A stretch of DNA of 64,000 nt from Chitinophaga filiformis (GCF_021646545.1 NZ_JAKIRP010000004.1:310001-374000), one strand, 5' to 3'. Shown: positions 1-8,710, numbered from the stretch's first letter. Made by a program: numbers and translations. Notes: generated by a model from the sequence alone, not told the origin.

Positions 1-392
1 ATGAATCTGTGTACGGTGAGTTTGTGGCAGAACATGTAAGAAGAGGCGCCAACCTGCTGTTTGTTATTACCAACGACGGCTGGTGGGGCAATACAGAAGG
101 CCATCGCCAGCATGCACAATACGCCCGCCTGAGAGCTATCGAAACCCGGCGCTGGGTAGCCCGCAGCGCCAACACTGGTATTTCCTGTATCATAGACCCG
201 ATGGGCAGGATGCAGCAGCCATTACCATACTGGAAAGAAGGAGTTATTGTCGGAAATGTAACACCGGGCGATACATTTACGTTCTACGTGAGGTTTGGGG
301 ATCTTATATCCAAAGCAGCTGTTGCGTTCTGTATAATAATGATATTGTATAGTTTCTATCTGAAGTTCAGATTTTCAGTACCCAATTCCTGA
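1..392 (+). CDS. lnt: Apolipoprotein N-acyltransferase, C-terminal part (5' truncated by window)
   Basis: Only the last ~130 residues are present; the frame is open from base 3 and the gene begins outside the window. The first visible residues are E-S-V-Y-G-E-F, which match the segment directly after the catalytic cysteine of Lnt (C-Y-E-S-x-x-G-E-F), so the nucleophile lies just upstream of base 1. The motif NDGWWGNTEGHRQH and a later RAIETRRWVARSANTGIS stretch are typical of the carbon-nitrogen hydrolase domain of Lnt. A hydrophobic segment near the end (AAVAFCIIMILYSFYL) would be the last membrane helix. Lnt transfers the third acyl chain to the N-terminal cysteine of lipoproteins at the inner membrane. 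An alpha/beta hydrolase gene starts 17 bp downstream. Confidence 0.9.
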   Translation, partial: ESVYGEFVAEHVRRGANLLFVITNDGWWGNTEGHRQHAQYARLRAIETRRWVARSANTGISCIIDPMGRMQQPLPYWKEGVIVGNVTPGDTFTFYVRFGDLISKAAVAFCIIMILYSFYLKFRFSVPNS

Positions 393-409
393 TTAAAAAA
401 TTATTTCAC

Positions 410-1195
410 GTGTCCACTAAACCTTCGACCCAAAATAGCGATCTAAAGAATAAACCAGCAGTGCTGCTGATACATGGTTTCTCCGAGAACAACCAGATAT
501 GGCAGCAACAACTGGCAGCCTTGAGCGAACAATTCTATGTAATAGCGCCTGACCTTCCCGGTACAGGCAATACGCCGGCAACAGACACGCTGAGCATGGA
601 AAGCATGGCTGAATATGTGCAGGATCTTTTAAAAGCGGAAGGCATCTCCAAAGCAGTAGTGATAGGTCATTCCATGGGCGGCTACGTAGCCCTGGCGCTG
701 GCAGAAAAATATCCCGCCCTCGTACAGGGACTGGGGTTGTTCCATTCTACCGCCGCGCCGGACAACGAAGAAAAAAAAGAAGCCCGGCGGAAATCTATCA
801 ATATGATTGAGCAATATGGCAATGAGGCTTTTGTGAAACAGACAATGCCTAATATGTTCAGTCCCGCCTATAAAAAACAACATCCTGAACAAATAGAGTC
901 GTATATTCAAATGTGTTTGCAATGCCCGCAGTCATCCCAGGTAGCTTATTACGAAGCAATGATGCAACGCCCTGACCGTACAGCAGTGCTATCATCTATC
1001 TCCGTACCTGTTTTGTTTGTGATAGGCAAAGACGATAATGCCGTACCCATGCAGAATGTGCTGCCGCAGGTATCCCTGCCCCGCATCAGCAGTATCTATA
1101 TATTTGAAGACACCGGACATATGGGAATGTGGGAAGTGCCGGAAGCCAGCACACAACTATTGGAACAGTTTATTCTTTTTTGCCAACAATATTGA
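410..1195 (+). CDS. Alpha/beta-fold hydrolase
   Basis: A 261-residue protein with the full alpha/beta-hydrolase signature. HGFSEN near residue 22 forms the oxyanion loop, GHSMGG places the nucleophile at Ser88, the acid is in GKDDNAVP (Asp208 or Asp209) and the general base is in DTGHMG (His237). No signal peptide is visible, so it is probably cytoplasmic. The start is GTG at 410, 17 bp after lnt, which suggests co-transcription. The family includes esterases, epoxide hydrolases and ring-cleavage hydrolases; the sequence alone does not fix the substrate. Confidence 0.85.
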   Translation: MSTKPSTQNSDLKNKPAVLLIHGFSENNQIWQQQLAALSEQFYVIAPDLPGTGNTPATDTLSMESMAEYVQDLLKAEGISKAVVIGHSMGGYVALALAEKYPALVQGLGLFHSTAAPDNEEKKEARRKSINMIEQYGNEAFVKQTMPNMFSPAYKKQHPEQIESYIQMCLQCPQSSQVAYYEAMMQRPDRTAVLSSISVPVLFVIGKDDNAVPMQNVLPQVSLPRISSIYIFEDTGHMGMWEVPEASTQLLEQFILFCQQY

Positions 1196-1197
1196 AC

Positions 1198-3843
1198 GTG
1201 AAAAGAACCCTTATACTGCTAATTATTCTTACCCTTGGATACGCTACACAAGCCTCCCACATCATCGGAGGAGAAATGTCGTATAAATACATCAGCCGCA
1301 ATGGCAACAACCTGACCTACCAGGTAACATTGAAGCTATTCCGTATTTGTGAGAGGGGGGATAATATAGCAGAATTACCGGAGGCTGTTTACTTTTCTCT
1401 TTTCAGTAAGGTAGACAATGGCGCATACGGCACCCCAATAGAAGTACCGCGCGCCAGTAAAGAAGTAAGGCAGCTGGGACAGGTAGATCCCTGCATCGTC
1501 AATCGCCCTGATATCTGTTTCCAGATAGGTACATATGTGCAGAATATCACCGTTCCTGTCAGCCCAATGGGATATACCGTCTCGTTCCAGAGCTGCTGCC
1601 GCGATAATACCATTGAAAATCTCATCGACACAAGAGACCCGAACAACGAACAAAACAGGCCCGGAAACGGCGCTACCTATTTCACGGAACTACCAGGTGA
1701 AGATGGTCAGCTGACCAACTCCAGCCCCACTTTTAAGAAAGATGAGGCAGTACTGGTATGTGCCAATAAACAATTCACTTACGACTTTTCTGCAACCGAT
1801 AGCGACAGCGACCAGCTCGTATATTCCTTCTGTGATGCTTATGGTGGCGGACAAACCACTCCTCAGGGCAGTTTACCACCTCCAGCCGTTGCCCCGCCTT
1901 ACGGAACGGTTCCTTATAAAAGCCCCTACTCGGGCGGCAGTCCGCTGGGGGCCGGAGCTACCATAGATCCGAACACCGGCATTATTTCCGGTATTGCACC
2001 CGGTCCCGGAAAATATGTACTGACGGTCTGCGCCTACGAATACCGGAACGGCGTACTGCTGGGCATTCATCGAAAAGACTTCCATGTGCATGTGACCACC
2101 TGTGTAAAGGCGGTCGTCGCCTCTATGCCGGACAAGTATAACGATTGCTCTGGCTACACGATTACCTTTATTAACAACAGTACAGAAGGGAAACCCTATT
2201 TTTGGGAATTTGGAGATGGGGATACGCTGCATACGACGAGCAGTGACCCGATACAGCATACCTACGCCCGGGAAGGTACTTATAAAGTTAAATTGTGGGT
2301 GGACAAAAGCAGTAACTGTGGCGACACTGCAACAGCGATGGCCTATGTATATCCGCTGTTGCGGCCTAATGTCAACTTCGCCGGACTTTGTAGCAATACT
2401 ACCACTACTTTCACCAACACTTCCACCACCTCCAGTGCTACCGACAATATCAATTATTACCGTTGGGACTTTGGCGTAGCAGGTTCCGACGCCGACACCT
2501 CATTGGAGAAAAGTCCGCGCTTCCAATACCCCGGGCCGGGCAATTACCAGGTGGTACTGCAGATGAAAACAGAACGGGGATGTGAACGTTTTGATACCTC
2601 AGATCTTGTTATATATGACAAACCGCCGCTGGCCACTACGCCAGATACGCTACTTTGTTACCTCAACTCCATTCAGCTGCATGCGGAAAGCGTTGTGGAC
2701 GGGAATGTGGTAAATGGAACATATACATGGGCGCCTTCATATAATATCAATAACGCGAATACAGCCGATCCAACAATATTTCCAAGGCTTGATACGGCCT
2801 ATACTGTCACCTTTACGGACGGAACAGGTTGTGTCAACAGCAAACGGGTTGCCATTGACGTGAGAACCGAACTGGTGGTGACAGCGATGGCTGACAGTGT
2901 TGTATGTACAGGTGATGAAGTGAACATCCGCGCGATCGCCGACGGCAATTATCCGCTTACCTGGTTCGATTCCACTAATACTGTGGTAGGTACCGGTACT
3001 GTTGTACCCCTTGTTCCTCCTGGCCCTTCTGCAACATACAGGGTACGGGGAGACCTGGGCGATTGCTTTGATGAAGACAGAGTGACGTTGAAAGTAGTAG
3101 ACCCGCCAGTAGCTTATGCCGGTGAAGATACTACCATCTGTTATGGCGAACAATTGACACTGAGGGCATCGGGAGGCTCGAACTATCAGTGGACGCCTAC
3201 CACCACACTGACTTCTCCGCAGAGTGCTACTACCCTTGCCCGTCCAACAGACTCCACTGCATATGTCGTTACTGTGACCGACGTATTGGGTTGTCCGAAA
3301 CCCATTTCCGACACCGTACTGGTCAATGTAATACCTCCGGTGCCAGCTTTTGCCGGCAACGATACCATTGCCATACTGAACCAACCTTTCCAGCTGAATG
3401 CTTCCGGTGGCGTTACTTATGTATGGACACCTGTAGATGGCCTGGATAATCCAAATGTCTACAATCCGATCACTACCATCAATCGTGATATTACCTATAC
3501 CGTCACCGTCTATACGGAAGAGGGTTGCTCCGGCAGGGACGATATCAAGATCCGTTTTATGGCCGGTCCCGACATCTACGTGCCCACCGGATTCTCACCT
3601 AACGGCGACGGGCAAAACGATATTTTCCGTCCACTGCCCGTAGGTATGGTACAGATGGACTTCTTCCGCGTGTTTGACCGCTGGGGGAAGCTTATGTATA
3701 GTACCAGCAAGTATTTGCAGGGATGGAACGGTTATTTCAACGGATCGCCGGCAGCAGTAGGCACCTACGTTTGGGTGGTGCAAGGCAAAAATATAAACAA
3801 CGAAACAGTAATAAGAAAAGGTACAGTAACACTTGTCAGATAG
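1198..3843 (+). CDS. T9SS type B surface protein with PKD domain(s) and gliding-motility C-terminal domain
   Basis: A large secreted protein of about 881 residues. I place the start at GTG 1198, two bases after the hydrolase stop, because it gives a clean signal peptide (VKRTLILLIILTLGYATQA) followed by SHIIGGE; longer in-frame starts lie inside the hydrolase. PKD-like motifs (FWEFGDGD, YRWDFGVAG) occupy the middle, followed by repeated beta-sandwich segments of the type YAGEDTTICYGEQLTL. The last ~90 residues (PTGFSPNGDGQND, FDRWGKLMY, VGTYVWVV, KGTVTL) are the gliding-motility-associated C-terminal domain that directs export through the type IX system. It is a paralogue of the next gene; both mature N-termini carry HIIGGE. 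An adhesin or matrix role is likely but not shown. Confidence 0.88.
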   Translation: MKRTLILLIILTLGYATQASHIIGGEMSYKYISRNGNNLTYQVTLKLFRICERGDNIAELPEAVYFSLFSKVDNGAYGTPIEVPRASKEVRQLGQVDPCIVNRPDICFQIGTYVQNITVPVSPMGYTVSFQSCCRDNTIENLIDTRDPNNEQNRPGNGATYFTELPGEDGQLTNSSPTFKKDEAVLVCANKQFTYDFSATDSDSDQLVYSFCDAYGGGQTTPQGSLPPPAVAPPYGTVPYKSPYSGGSPLGAGATIDPNTGIISGIAPGPGKYVLTVCAYEYRNGVLLGIHRKDFHVHVTTCVKAVVASMPDKYNDCSGYTITFINNSTEGKPYFWEFGDGDTLHTTSSDPIQHTYAREGTYKVKLWVDKSSNCGDTATAMAYVYPLLRPNVNFAGLCSNTTTTFTNTSTTSSATDNINYYRWDFGVAGSDADTSLEKSPRFQYPGPGNYQVVLQMKTERGCERFDTSDLVIYDKPPLATTPDTLLCYLNSIQLHAESVVDGNVVNGTYTWAPSYNINNANTADPTIFPRLDTAYTVTFTDGTGCVNSKRVAIDVRTELVVTAMADSVVCTGDEVNIRAIADGNYPLTWFDSTNTVVGTGTVVPLVPPGPSATYRVRGDLGDCFDEDRVTLKVVDPPVAYAGEDTTICYGEQLTLRASGGSNYQWTPTTTLTSPQSATTLARPTDSTAYVVTVTDVLGCPKPISDTVLVNVIPPVPAFAGNDTIAILNQPFQLNASGGVTYVWTPVDGLDNPNVYNPITTINRDITYTVTVYTEEGCSGRDDIKIRFMAGPDIYVPTGFSPNGDGQNDIFRPLPVGMVQMDFFRVFDRWGKLMYSTSKYLQGWNGYFNGSPAAVGTYVWVVQGKNINNETVIRKGTVTLVR

Positions 3844-3999
3844 AAATTACTTCATTTAATGACATACTATCAACTGTAACGAACTACTGTACAGGTACTT
3901 CGAAAGCCGCGTGTATACTGGAAAAAATGATTTTATTAACGGTGGATTTTTTTGTAAATTCCTATACGAAAGTCATTTTACAGTCACGCGCCCCTTTTG

Positions 4000-5928
4000 A
4001 TGTACAGATTCCTTATTCTGGCTATTTGCTGCACCTTTGTCCACGTTAGAGCAGATGCTTACCATATAATTGGCGGCGAAATTTACTATGCGTACCTCGG
4101 CCCCGGAGCGGAAGGATTGTTGAAGTACGAGATCGTCCTTAAATTATACCGGGATGCTGATTTCACCTGTGGTCCCATCCAGGGATGTCTCGATCATTTT
4201 GAGAATCCAGTTCCTGTCAATATATATAACGCCAGCGGTATTCGCGTCATGAACGCAAGGCAGCTTTATATCAGCGAAACGAAATCGCTGCGCGATACAC
4301 TTAAAAATCCCTGCCTTGCTCCCCGTACGCAGAACCTGGAGGTAGCCTATTACCGCGACACGGTGGAACTGCCGCCCAGCTATGGAGGATATTACGTCAC
4401 GTATCAGCGCTGCTGCCGCGGGGAAAAGCTGACCAACATTTATGATTCAGAACATGAAGGGTCTACCTTTTATGCCACCATTCCGGGATCTGAAAAACGA
4501 CCTACCAATAGCAGCGTACATTTTAAACACGACGGTGCGATCGTCATCTGTAACAGTCTACCTTTTACCTTTGACTATTCCGCCTTCGATCCTGATGGGG
4601 ACAGCCTTACCTACACCCTCTGTAGTGCGCTTACCGGCGGCTCTACGCGCAGTGAGGGCGTAGCTGCCAATCCGCCGCCCTACAATTCTACCGTCAACTA
4701 CGTAACGCCTTATTCGGGCGCCAATCCCATGGGCGGCTCGCCACAGATATCCATCGATAATCAGGGCATGCTCAGAGGTACGCCCAACCGTGAAGGCAAG
4801 TTCGTGATCTCTGTTTGTGTAAGCGAATACGACCGGCACACCAAGGTATTGCTGGGCACCCACCATAAAGACCTGTTGCTGACAGTCTTTAATTGTAAGA
4901 CCAATATCCAGGCAGGCTTTCCTTCTGTGCTGATGAATTGTGTAGCCAGCCCGGAACTGAGTGTGACCATCCCTAACTATAGCAATGCAGGTTTCACCTC
5001 CAGTTATTACTGGGATTTTGGAGATGGCACAGATACTATCACTTTCGACAAAACTGTCTTCAGTCACCTGTACCCCGATACCGGCATTTACGAGCTTAAA
5101 CTGGTCGTAAACCGGGGCCTTTCATGTACAGACAGTACAACAGGCTTTGTACACAATTATCCAGGCTTAAACGCTGATTTTACCGTGGAAGGTCTTTGTC
5201 GCGGAGAACCGATCCGCTTCAATGATGTTTCTACGTATACCTATGGCAAAATTACCAGCAGGCGCTGGGACATTGGTATACCCGACGCGGCACAGCCTAC
5301 CAGTGCTGTCAGCACTCAACTCAATTACATCTACCACGATGGCGGCAACTATACCGTCACACTTTCCCTGCTTACTGACCGGTCGTGCAGTGCTACGGTT
5401 TCCAAGGAGGTGATCGTTTACGAGGTCAATCCTTTTGCCGGCAACGATACCATCCTTGCCAAAGGGCAGCCCCTGCAACTGAATGCTACCGGCGGCGATT
5501 TCTATGCCTGGTCGCCCCCGAACGGTTTGAACAACATCAACATTGCGAACCCGGTCGCCAGCGGCAATGAGGATATCACCTATCTGCTGAAGGTCACCAA
5601 TTCACAGGGATGTTTCGGGTATGATTCCATCAATGTAAAGTATTACTTCGGTCCGGAAATATATGTCCCCACTGCCTTCAGTCCCAATGGCGACGGACAG
5701 AACGATCGCTTCCGCTTTATACCGGTGGGCATCACGGAATACGAATACTTCCGCATCTTCAATCGCTGGGGACAGGAAATTTACTCTTCCACCGACTTCC
5801 GCAAAGGCTGGGACGGTACTATCAAAGGCATGCCTGCACCAGTGGACACCTACATCTGGATACTGGCCGGAAAAGATTTAACCGGTAAAAGTATTTTAAA
5901 GAAAGGCACTGTAACTTTGGTGAAATAA
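4000..5928 (+). CDS. T9SS type B surface protein, paralogue of the preceding gene
   Basis: A protein of 642 residues from ATG 4000, with a signal peptide (MYRFLILAICCTFVHVRADA) followed by YHIIGGE. It matches the upstream gene along its length: the YYVTYQRCCRG segment, a PKD motif (YYWDFGDGTD), a FAGNDTILAKGQPLQLNATGG segment and a C-terminal sorting domain (PTAFSPNGDGQND, FNRWGQEIY, KKGTVTLVK). It is shorter because the middle beta-sandwich repeats are fewer. The pair sits in tandem, 156 bp apart, which suggests gene duplication with domain loss or gain. The product should be exported by the T9SS and anchored on the cell surface; the ligand is unknown. Confidence 0.87.
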   Translation: MYRFLILAICCTFVHVRADAYHIIGGEIYYAYLGPGAEGLLKYEIVLKLYRDADFTCGPIQGCLDHFENPVPVNIYNASGIRVMNARQLYISETKSLRDTLKNPCLAPRTQNLEVAYYRDTVELPPSYGGYYVTYQRCCRGEKLTNIYDSEHEGSTFYATIPGSEKRPTNSSVHFKHDGAIVICNSLPFTFDYSAFDPDGDSLTYTLCSALTGGSTRSEGVAANPPPYNSTVNYVTPYSGANPMGGSPQISIDNQGMLRGTPNREGKFVISVCVSEYDRHTKVLLGTHHKDLLLTVFNCKTNIQAGFPSVLMNCVASPELSVTIPNYSNAGFTSSYYWDFGDGTDTITFDKTVFSHLYPDTGIYELKLVVNRGLSCTDSTTGFVHNYPGLNADFTVEGLCRGEPIRFNDVSTYTYGKITSRRWDIGIPDAAQPTSAVSTQLNYIYHDGGNYTVTLSLLTDRSCSATVSKEVIVYEVNPFAGNDTILAKGQPLQLNATGGDFYAWSPPNGLNNINIANPVASGNEDITYLLKVTNSQGCFGYDSINVKYYFGPEIYVPTAFSPNGDGQNDRFRFIPVGITEYEYFRIFNRWGQEIYSSTDFRKGWDGTIKGMPAPVDTYIWILAGKDLTGKSILKKGTVTLVK

Positions 5929-5937
5929 AATCGGATT

Positions 5938-6693
5938 ATGGCAATAGTTTTAATTACCGGAGCTACCTCTGGCTTCGGTGAGGCGTGCGCAAAGAAGTTC
6001 GCAGCGAATGGTTATGATTTAATTATCACCGGCAGAAGACAGGAAAGACTAACAGCACTACAGGAACAGCTGCAACAGGAACATAAGATTGCCGTACTTC
6101 CCCTTTGTTTTGACGTAAGAGATCAGCAGGCAGTGAATACCGTATTGGGCAATATACCTGACAATTGGAAAGCTGTCAGCATCCTTGTCAATAACGCCGG
6201 CCTGGCGCTTGGCATGAGCAGCATTGAAGATGGCGATGTGTCTGACTGGGACACCATGATCGATACCAATGTAAAAGGATTGCTTTATGTGTCCAGAGTG
6301 GTGATCCCCTGGCTGAAGGCACAGAGAAAAGGACATGTCATTAACCTGGGCTCTACTGCCGCCAAACAGGTGTATGCCAAAGGACATGTATACTGCGCTA
6401 CAAAAGCTGCTGTGGATTCTATCTCGCAAGGTATGCGTATTGACCTGCTTCCCTATCGTATCAAAGTAACTGCGGTACATCCCGGTGCAGCAGCTACCGA
6501 GTTTTCAGAAGTGCGTTTTAAGGGTGATAAGGAGAAGGCCGATAGCATCTACAAAGGCTTCCAGCCGCTCACAGGTGAGGATGTGGCAGATACCATCTAT
6601 TATTGCGCTACCCTGCCCCCACATGTATGCATCAACGATCTGGTAATGACCTGCGTACAACAGGCCAATGCCTACTATTTCGATAAAGAATAA
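5938..6693 (+). CDS. Short-chain dehydrogenase/reductase, YdfG-like
   Basis: A 251-residue classical SDR. It has the nucleotide-binding motif TGATSGFG (residues 7-14), NNAG at 85-88, and the catalytic triad Ser139, Tyr152 and Lys156 (YCATK). TGRR after the second strand places an arginine where NADP is usually preferred. The closest characterised group I recognise is YdfG / serine 3-dehydrogenase-like enzymes, which reduce 3-hydroxy acids or malonic semialdehyde, but SDR substrates cannot be read from sequence. It starts 9 bp after the T9SS gene, so it may share that transcript. Confidence 0.85.
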   Translation: MAIVLITGATSGFGEACAKKFAANGYDLIITGRRQERLTALQEQLQQEHKIAVLPLCFDVRDQQAVNTVLGNIPDNWKAVSILVNNAGLALGMSSIEDGDVSDWDTMIDTNVKGLLYVSRVVIPWLKAQRKGHVINLGSTAAKQVYAKGHVYCATKAAVDSISQGMRIDLLPYRIKVTAVHPGAAATEFSEVRFKGDKEKADSIYKGFQPLTGEDVADTIYYCATLPPHVCINDLVMTCVQQANAYYFDKE

Positions 6694-6744
6694 AAATTAC
6701 TCATATAACACTTAGATGTTATTTCGAATGCTACATTTTGTACT

Positions 6745-6752
6745 TATATTTG
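6745..6752 (+). promoter_or_regulatory. Candidate -7 box of a small transcription unit
   Basis: TATATTTG matches the Bacteroidota -7 consensus TAnnTTTG. A weak -33 element (TTTCG) lies about 19 bp upstream. No large gene follows before the strong terminator at 7052-7083, so this would drive a transcript of roughly 320 nt. Confidence 0.4.
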
Positions 6753-6892
6753 AAACAATTAACGTATATGAGGGGCTATGTGTGATGTAAGCAATTGAGG
6801 GGAGCTGCTTTATACCTCCACGCGGAGGTGACCTAACTAACTATTTAACGTTTTGATGATGCCGACTATCTATCCTAAAAAACCATATCCCT

Positions 6893-7039
6893 ATGCTTAC
6901 ATTTGCAACACTGTATTTGTTGCGCCTTTACTATCCCAGGTGGAAAGCAGAATGGCGCTTCTACTCCGACAGATCTAAAAGGAATAACTACGGTCGCTGG
7001 GCAACTCGCCAGGATTGGGCCGGAGCTTTTAGTTACTGA
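6893..7039 (+). CDS. Small ORF, 48 residues, unknown (or the body of a small RNA)
   Basis: ATG 6893 opens a 48-codon frame ending at TGA 7037-7039, only 12 bp before a strong intrinsic terminator. The peptide begins MLTFATLYLLRLYYPRWK and is rich in Arg, Trp and Tyr, ending in GAFSY; I do not recognise it. The transcript would also carry a hairpin at 6814-6829 (ACCTCC, four-base loop, GGAGGT) and an overlapping 40-codon frame from 6856. No Shine-Dalgarno is visible, which is normal in this phylum. The unit has its own likely promoter and terminator, so something is transcribed; whether it works as peptide or RNA is open. Confidence 0.35.
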   Translation: MLTFATLYLLRLYYPRWKAEWRFYSDRSKRNNYGRWATRQDWAGAFSY

Positions 7040-7051
7040 GAAATGAATCTA

Positions 7052-7083
7052 ATCCCGCCGGTGTAAGCCGGCGGGATTTTTTT
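7052..7083 (+). terminator. Intrinsic terminator of the small unit
   Basis: A perfect 10-bp GC-rich stem (ATCCCGCCGG / CCGGCGGGAT) with a six-base loop is followed by seven T on the plus strand. Confidence 0.85.
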
Positions 7084-7203
7084 ATGTGGTCGTTATTCGC
7101 GATTTATTAAGGCCTCCCCATGTTTCATAGCTTTGTCATTCGCTAAAGTATAGTCATCACGGTTACTATTACCAAAGGATTCATCATATCTACCTTGGCT
7201 TTT

Positions 7204-8217
7204 TCACATATATTTTAAATCAAAAGCATACTTATAACTAATCTTAGCTTTAGCACCTATATTCTCTTTCCATGCAAGTTCTTCATGACTTATTTCAATG
7301 ATCTCTTTAGTTTGCTTCTTACCCAACGCCAACTTAACTGCCTTCAACGTTTCCAGTTCTTCTTTAGAAAATAGACGGGGTTGAAAATTTCTTCCTTCTC
7401 TTGGCAAGAATTCTTCTCCATATCTTCCTTCTTGAAATTCGTGATAACATATAGTCACATCCTCATTCTGTGCCACGTACTCAAAGATACTATTGAAGTT
7501 GTTTGGAACAGGTCCCATTGGAATCGCATAGTACTCCGCCCCACTGATACTGTAGGCGGTTTTCTTATAATGATAAAAATCAGAATAAAAAAGAAGCTTA
7601 TTCAATTGGGTTTTCCAGGGCTTAACTTCAGAAGCAAAGAATACTATCATTTCTGTAAGACGCCTTAAACTTGGCTTTCTATATCCGGTATAAACACTTA
7701 CTTTATCAGTATGGTCTCCCGACATCAGGTATTGAGGCAGACCATTATAATGAAAATCACTCTGTTCATTTAATAACCTGTCAATTGTTGTATTTACCTC
7801 CAGCAGTGTTTTATCATCCAGAACGTTGATAGAGGTATTGACAAGTTTCCTAAATTCTGCCGGATCTTCTGCCAGCTGAATTAGTCTAGCATTTGATATG
7901 TTAGGTATTTCGCCATTTTCGTATTGTCTGTACATATTGATACCAAACCCTAATACTTCAGCCATTTTAGTCTGAGTTAACCCGTACTTATCCCTTATTT
8001 CCTTTATCTGGTCAGGAAAAGGAAGATTATACTTTTCGCGATATTGATTATATACCTGGTTTAAATTTAAGTTTTCCAGCTCCTCGTCAGTTAACTCTTC
8101 TCCACTTTCCTGGTCCCAATAAAAGTGATAAAGAATGGAGAAAGATTCCTTACGGAAATCTATTATCTCGGCGCGTGAACACCGTGCCATTTCTTTTCCT
8201 GTATATGGACTTTTCAT
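7204..8217 (-). CDS. Antitoxin: degenerate MqsA-like N-domain, HTH, and C-terminal SocA/Panacea (DUF4065) domain
   Basis: A 337-residue protein in three parts. Residues 1-66 follow the MqsA/YgiT layout (SPYTGKEM, then a GEELTDEELENLNL stretch) but lack the zinc cysteines: only Cys13 lies in this part. Residues 67-112 form an XRE-type helix-turn-helix (IKEIRDKYGLTQTKMAEVLGFG), as in MqsA. Residues ~185-335 carry the SocA/Panacea pattern (NKLLFYSDF, YYAIPMGPVPNNF). Panacea domains are described as promiscuous antitoxin modules (PanA) that neutralise unrelated toxins. The gene lies 6 bp downstream of the toxin gene, giving toxin-first order. The HTH would bind the palindrome at 8689-8710. Domain calls are by eye. 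Confidence 0.8.
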   Translation of the reverse strand: MKSPYTGKEMARCSRAEIIDFRKESFSILYHFYWDQESGEELTDEELENLNLNQVYNQYREKYNLPFPDQIKEIRDKYGLTQTKMAEVLGFGINMYRQYENGEIPNISNARLIQLAEDPAEFRKLVNTSINVLDDKTLLEVNTTIDRLLNEQSDFHYNGLPQYLMSGDHTDKVSVYTGYRKPSLRRLTEMIVFFASEVKPWKTQLNKLLFYSDFYHYKKTAYSISGAEYYAIPMGPVPNNFNSIFEYVAQNEDVTICYHEFQEGRYGEEFLPREGRNFQPRLFSKEELETLKAVKLALGKKQTKEIIEISHEELAWKENIGAKAKISYKYAFDLKYM

Positions 8218-8223
8218 AAATAA

Positions 8224-8601
8224 TTAGTTAAATGGATATTGCATAGGATACTCCGATTCATGGAATGATAGACAAACAACTGCTGTACCATCCAATCCAA
8301 TCGAAAATTTTATATATAACTCCGTTCCTCTGAAATCATAGCCAAACACGGCTACAACTCGATCTGGATATTTTTCGTCAGGCTCAGGCCCACAATAATA
8401 ATCTGTTGGAGCCAGATCTTTAATAATTTCTATTTGCATTGCTACTGTGATCCCTAGATCAGCTAAACTCTGCATGTTTTTCGTTGAGCGATTATTAAAC
8501 CAGATCCTGTTGGTAGCGATGATCTTTTTGATGTCCTTCAAAAGAGCAGTTGCATCCTCTACCGTTCTGACTGGCTGCATAGAGCTGTCTAGCATGTACA
8601 T
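8224..8601 (-). CDS. MqsR-family-like toxin
   Basis: A protein of 125 residues. The layout resembles MqsR: a first helix (VEDATALLKDIKKII), a segment around LADLGITVAMQIEIIKDLAPTDYY, then strands FGYDFRGTELYIKFSI and VVCLSFHESEYP. MqsR is a RelE-fold mRNA interferase cutting mainly at GCU. By-eye alignment keeps the tyrosine equivalent to E. coli Tyr81 (ELYIKF) but puts Cys at the Lys56 position (DYYCGPEPD) and His at the Lys96 position (LSFHE), so the chemistry may differ. It is first in a two-gene operon with the PanA-type antitoxin. The start at 8601 could shift two codons to the internal ATG. The family call is by pattern, not by search. Confidence 0.65.
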   Translation of the reverse strand: MYMLDSSMQPVRTVEDATALLKDIKKIIATNRIWFNNRSTKNMQSLADLGITVAMQIEIIKDLAPTDYYCGPEPDEKYPDRVVAVFGYDFRGTELYIKFSIGLDGTAVVCLSFHESEYPMQYPFN

Positions 8602-8673
8602 GTCTAATTCTTTTTAAGTTTTGGTGGCGTGACATTAGTATCTCTTTTAAGGATTTAATAAAACTAATCGTTA

Positions 8674-8681
8674 CAAAGGTA
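8674..8681 (-). promoter_or_regulatory. -7 box of the toxin-antitoxin promoter
   Basis: On the minus strand the sequence is TACCTTTG, an exact TAnnTTTG match about 70 bp before the toxin start. No clear TTG sits at the ideal distance; the -33 region falls inside the palindrome at 8689-8710. Confidence 0.6.
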
Positions 8682-8688
8682 GGAATAA

Positions 8689-8710
8689 AAAACAACGTTA
8701 ACGTTGTTTT
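8689..8710. promoter_or_regulatory. Perfect 22-bp palindrome, probable autoregulatory operator
   Basis: A perfect palindrome centred between 8699 and 8700, with the inner core AACAACGTTAACGTTGTT. It covers the -33/spacer region of the toxin-antitoxin promoter, where an HTH antitoxin would be expected to bind and repress. Confidence 0.7.
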
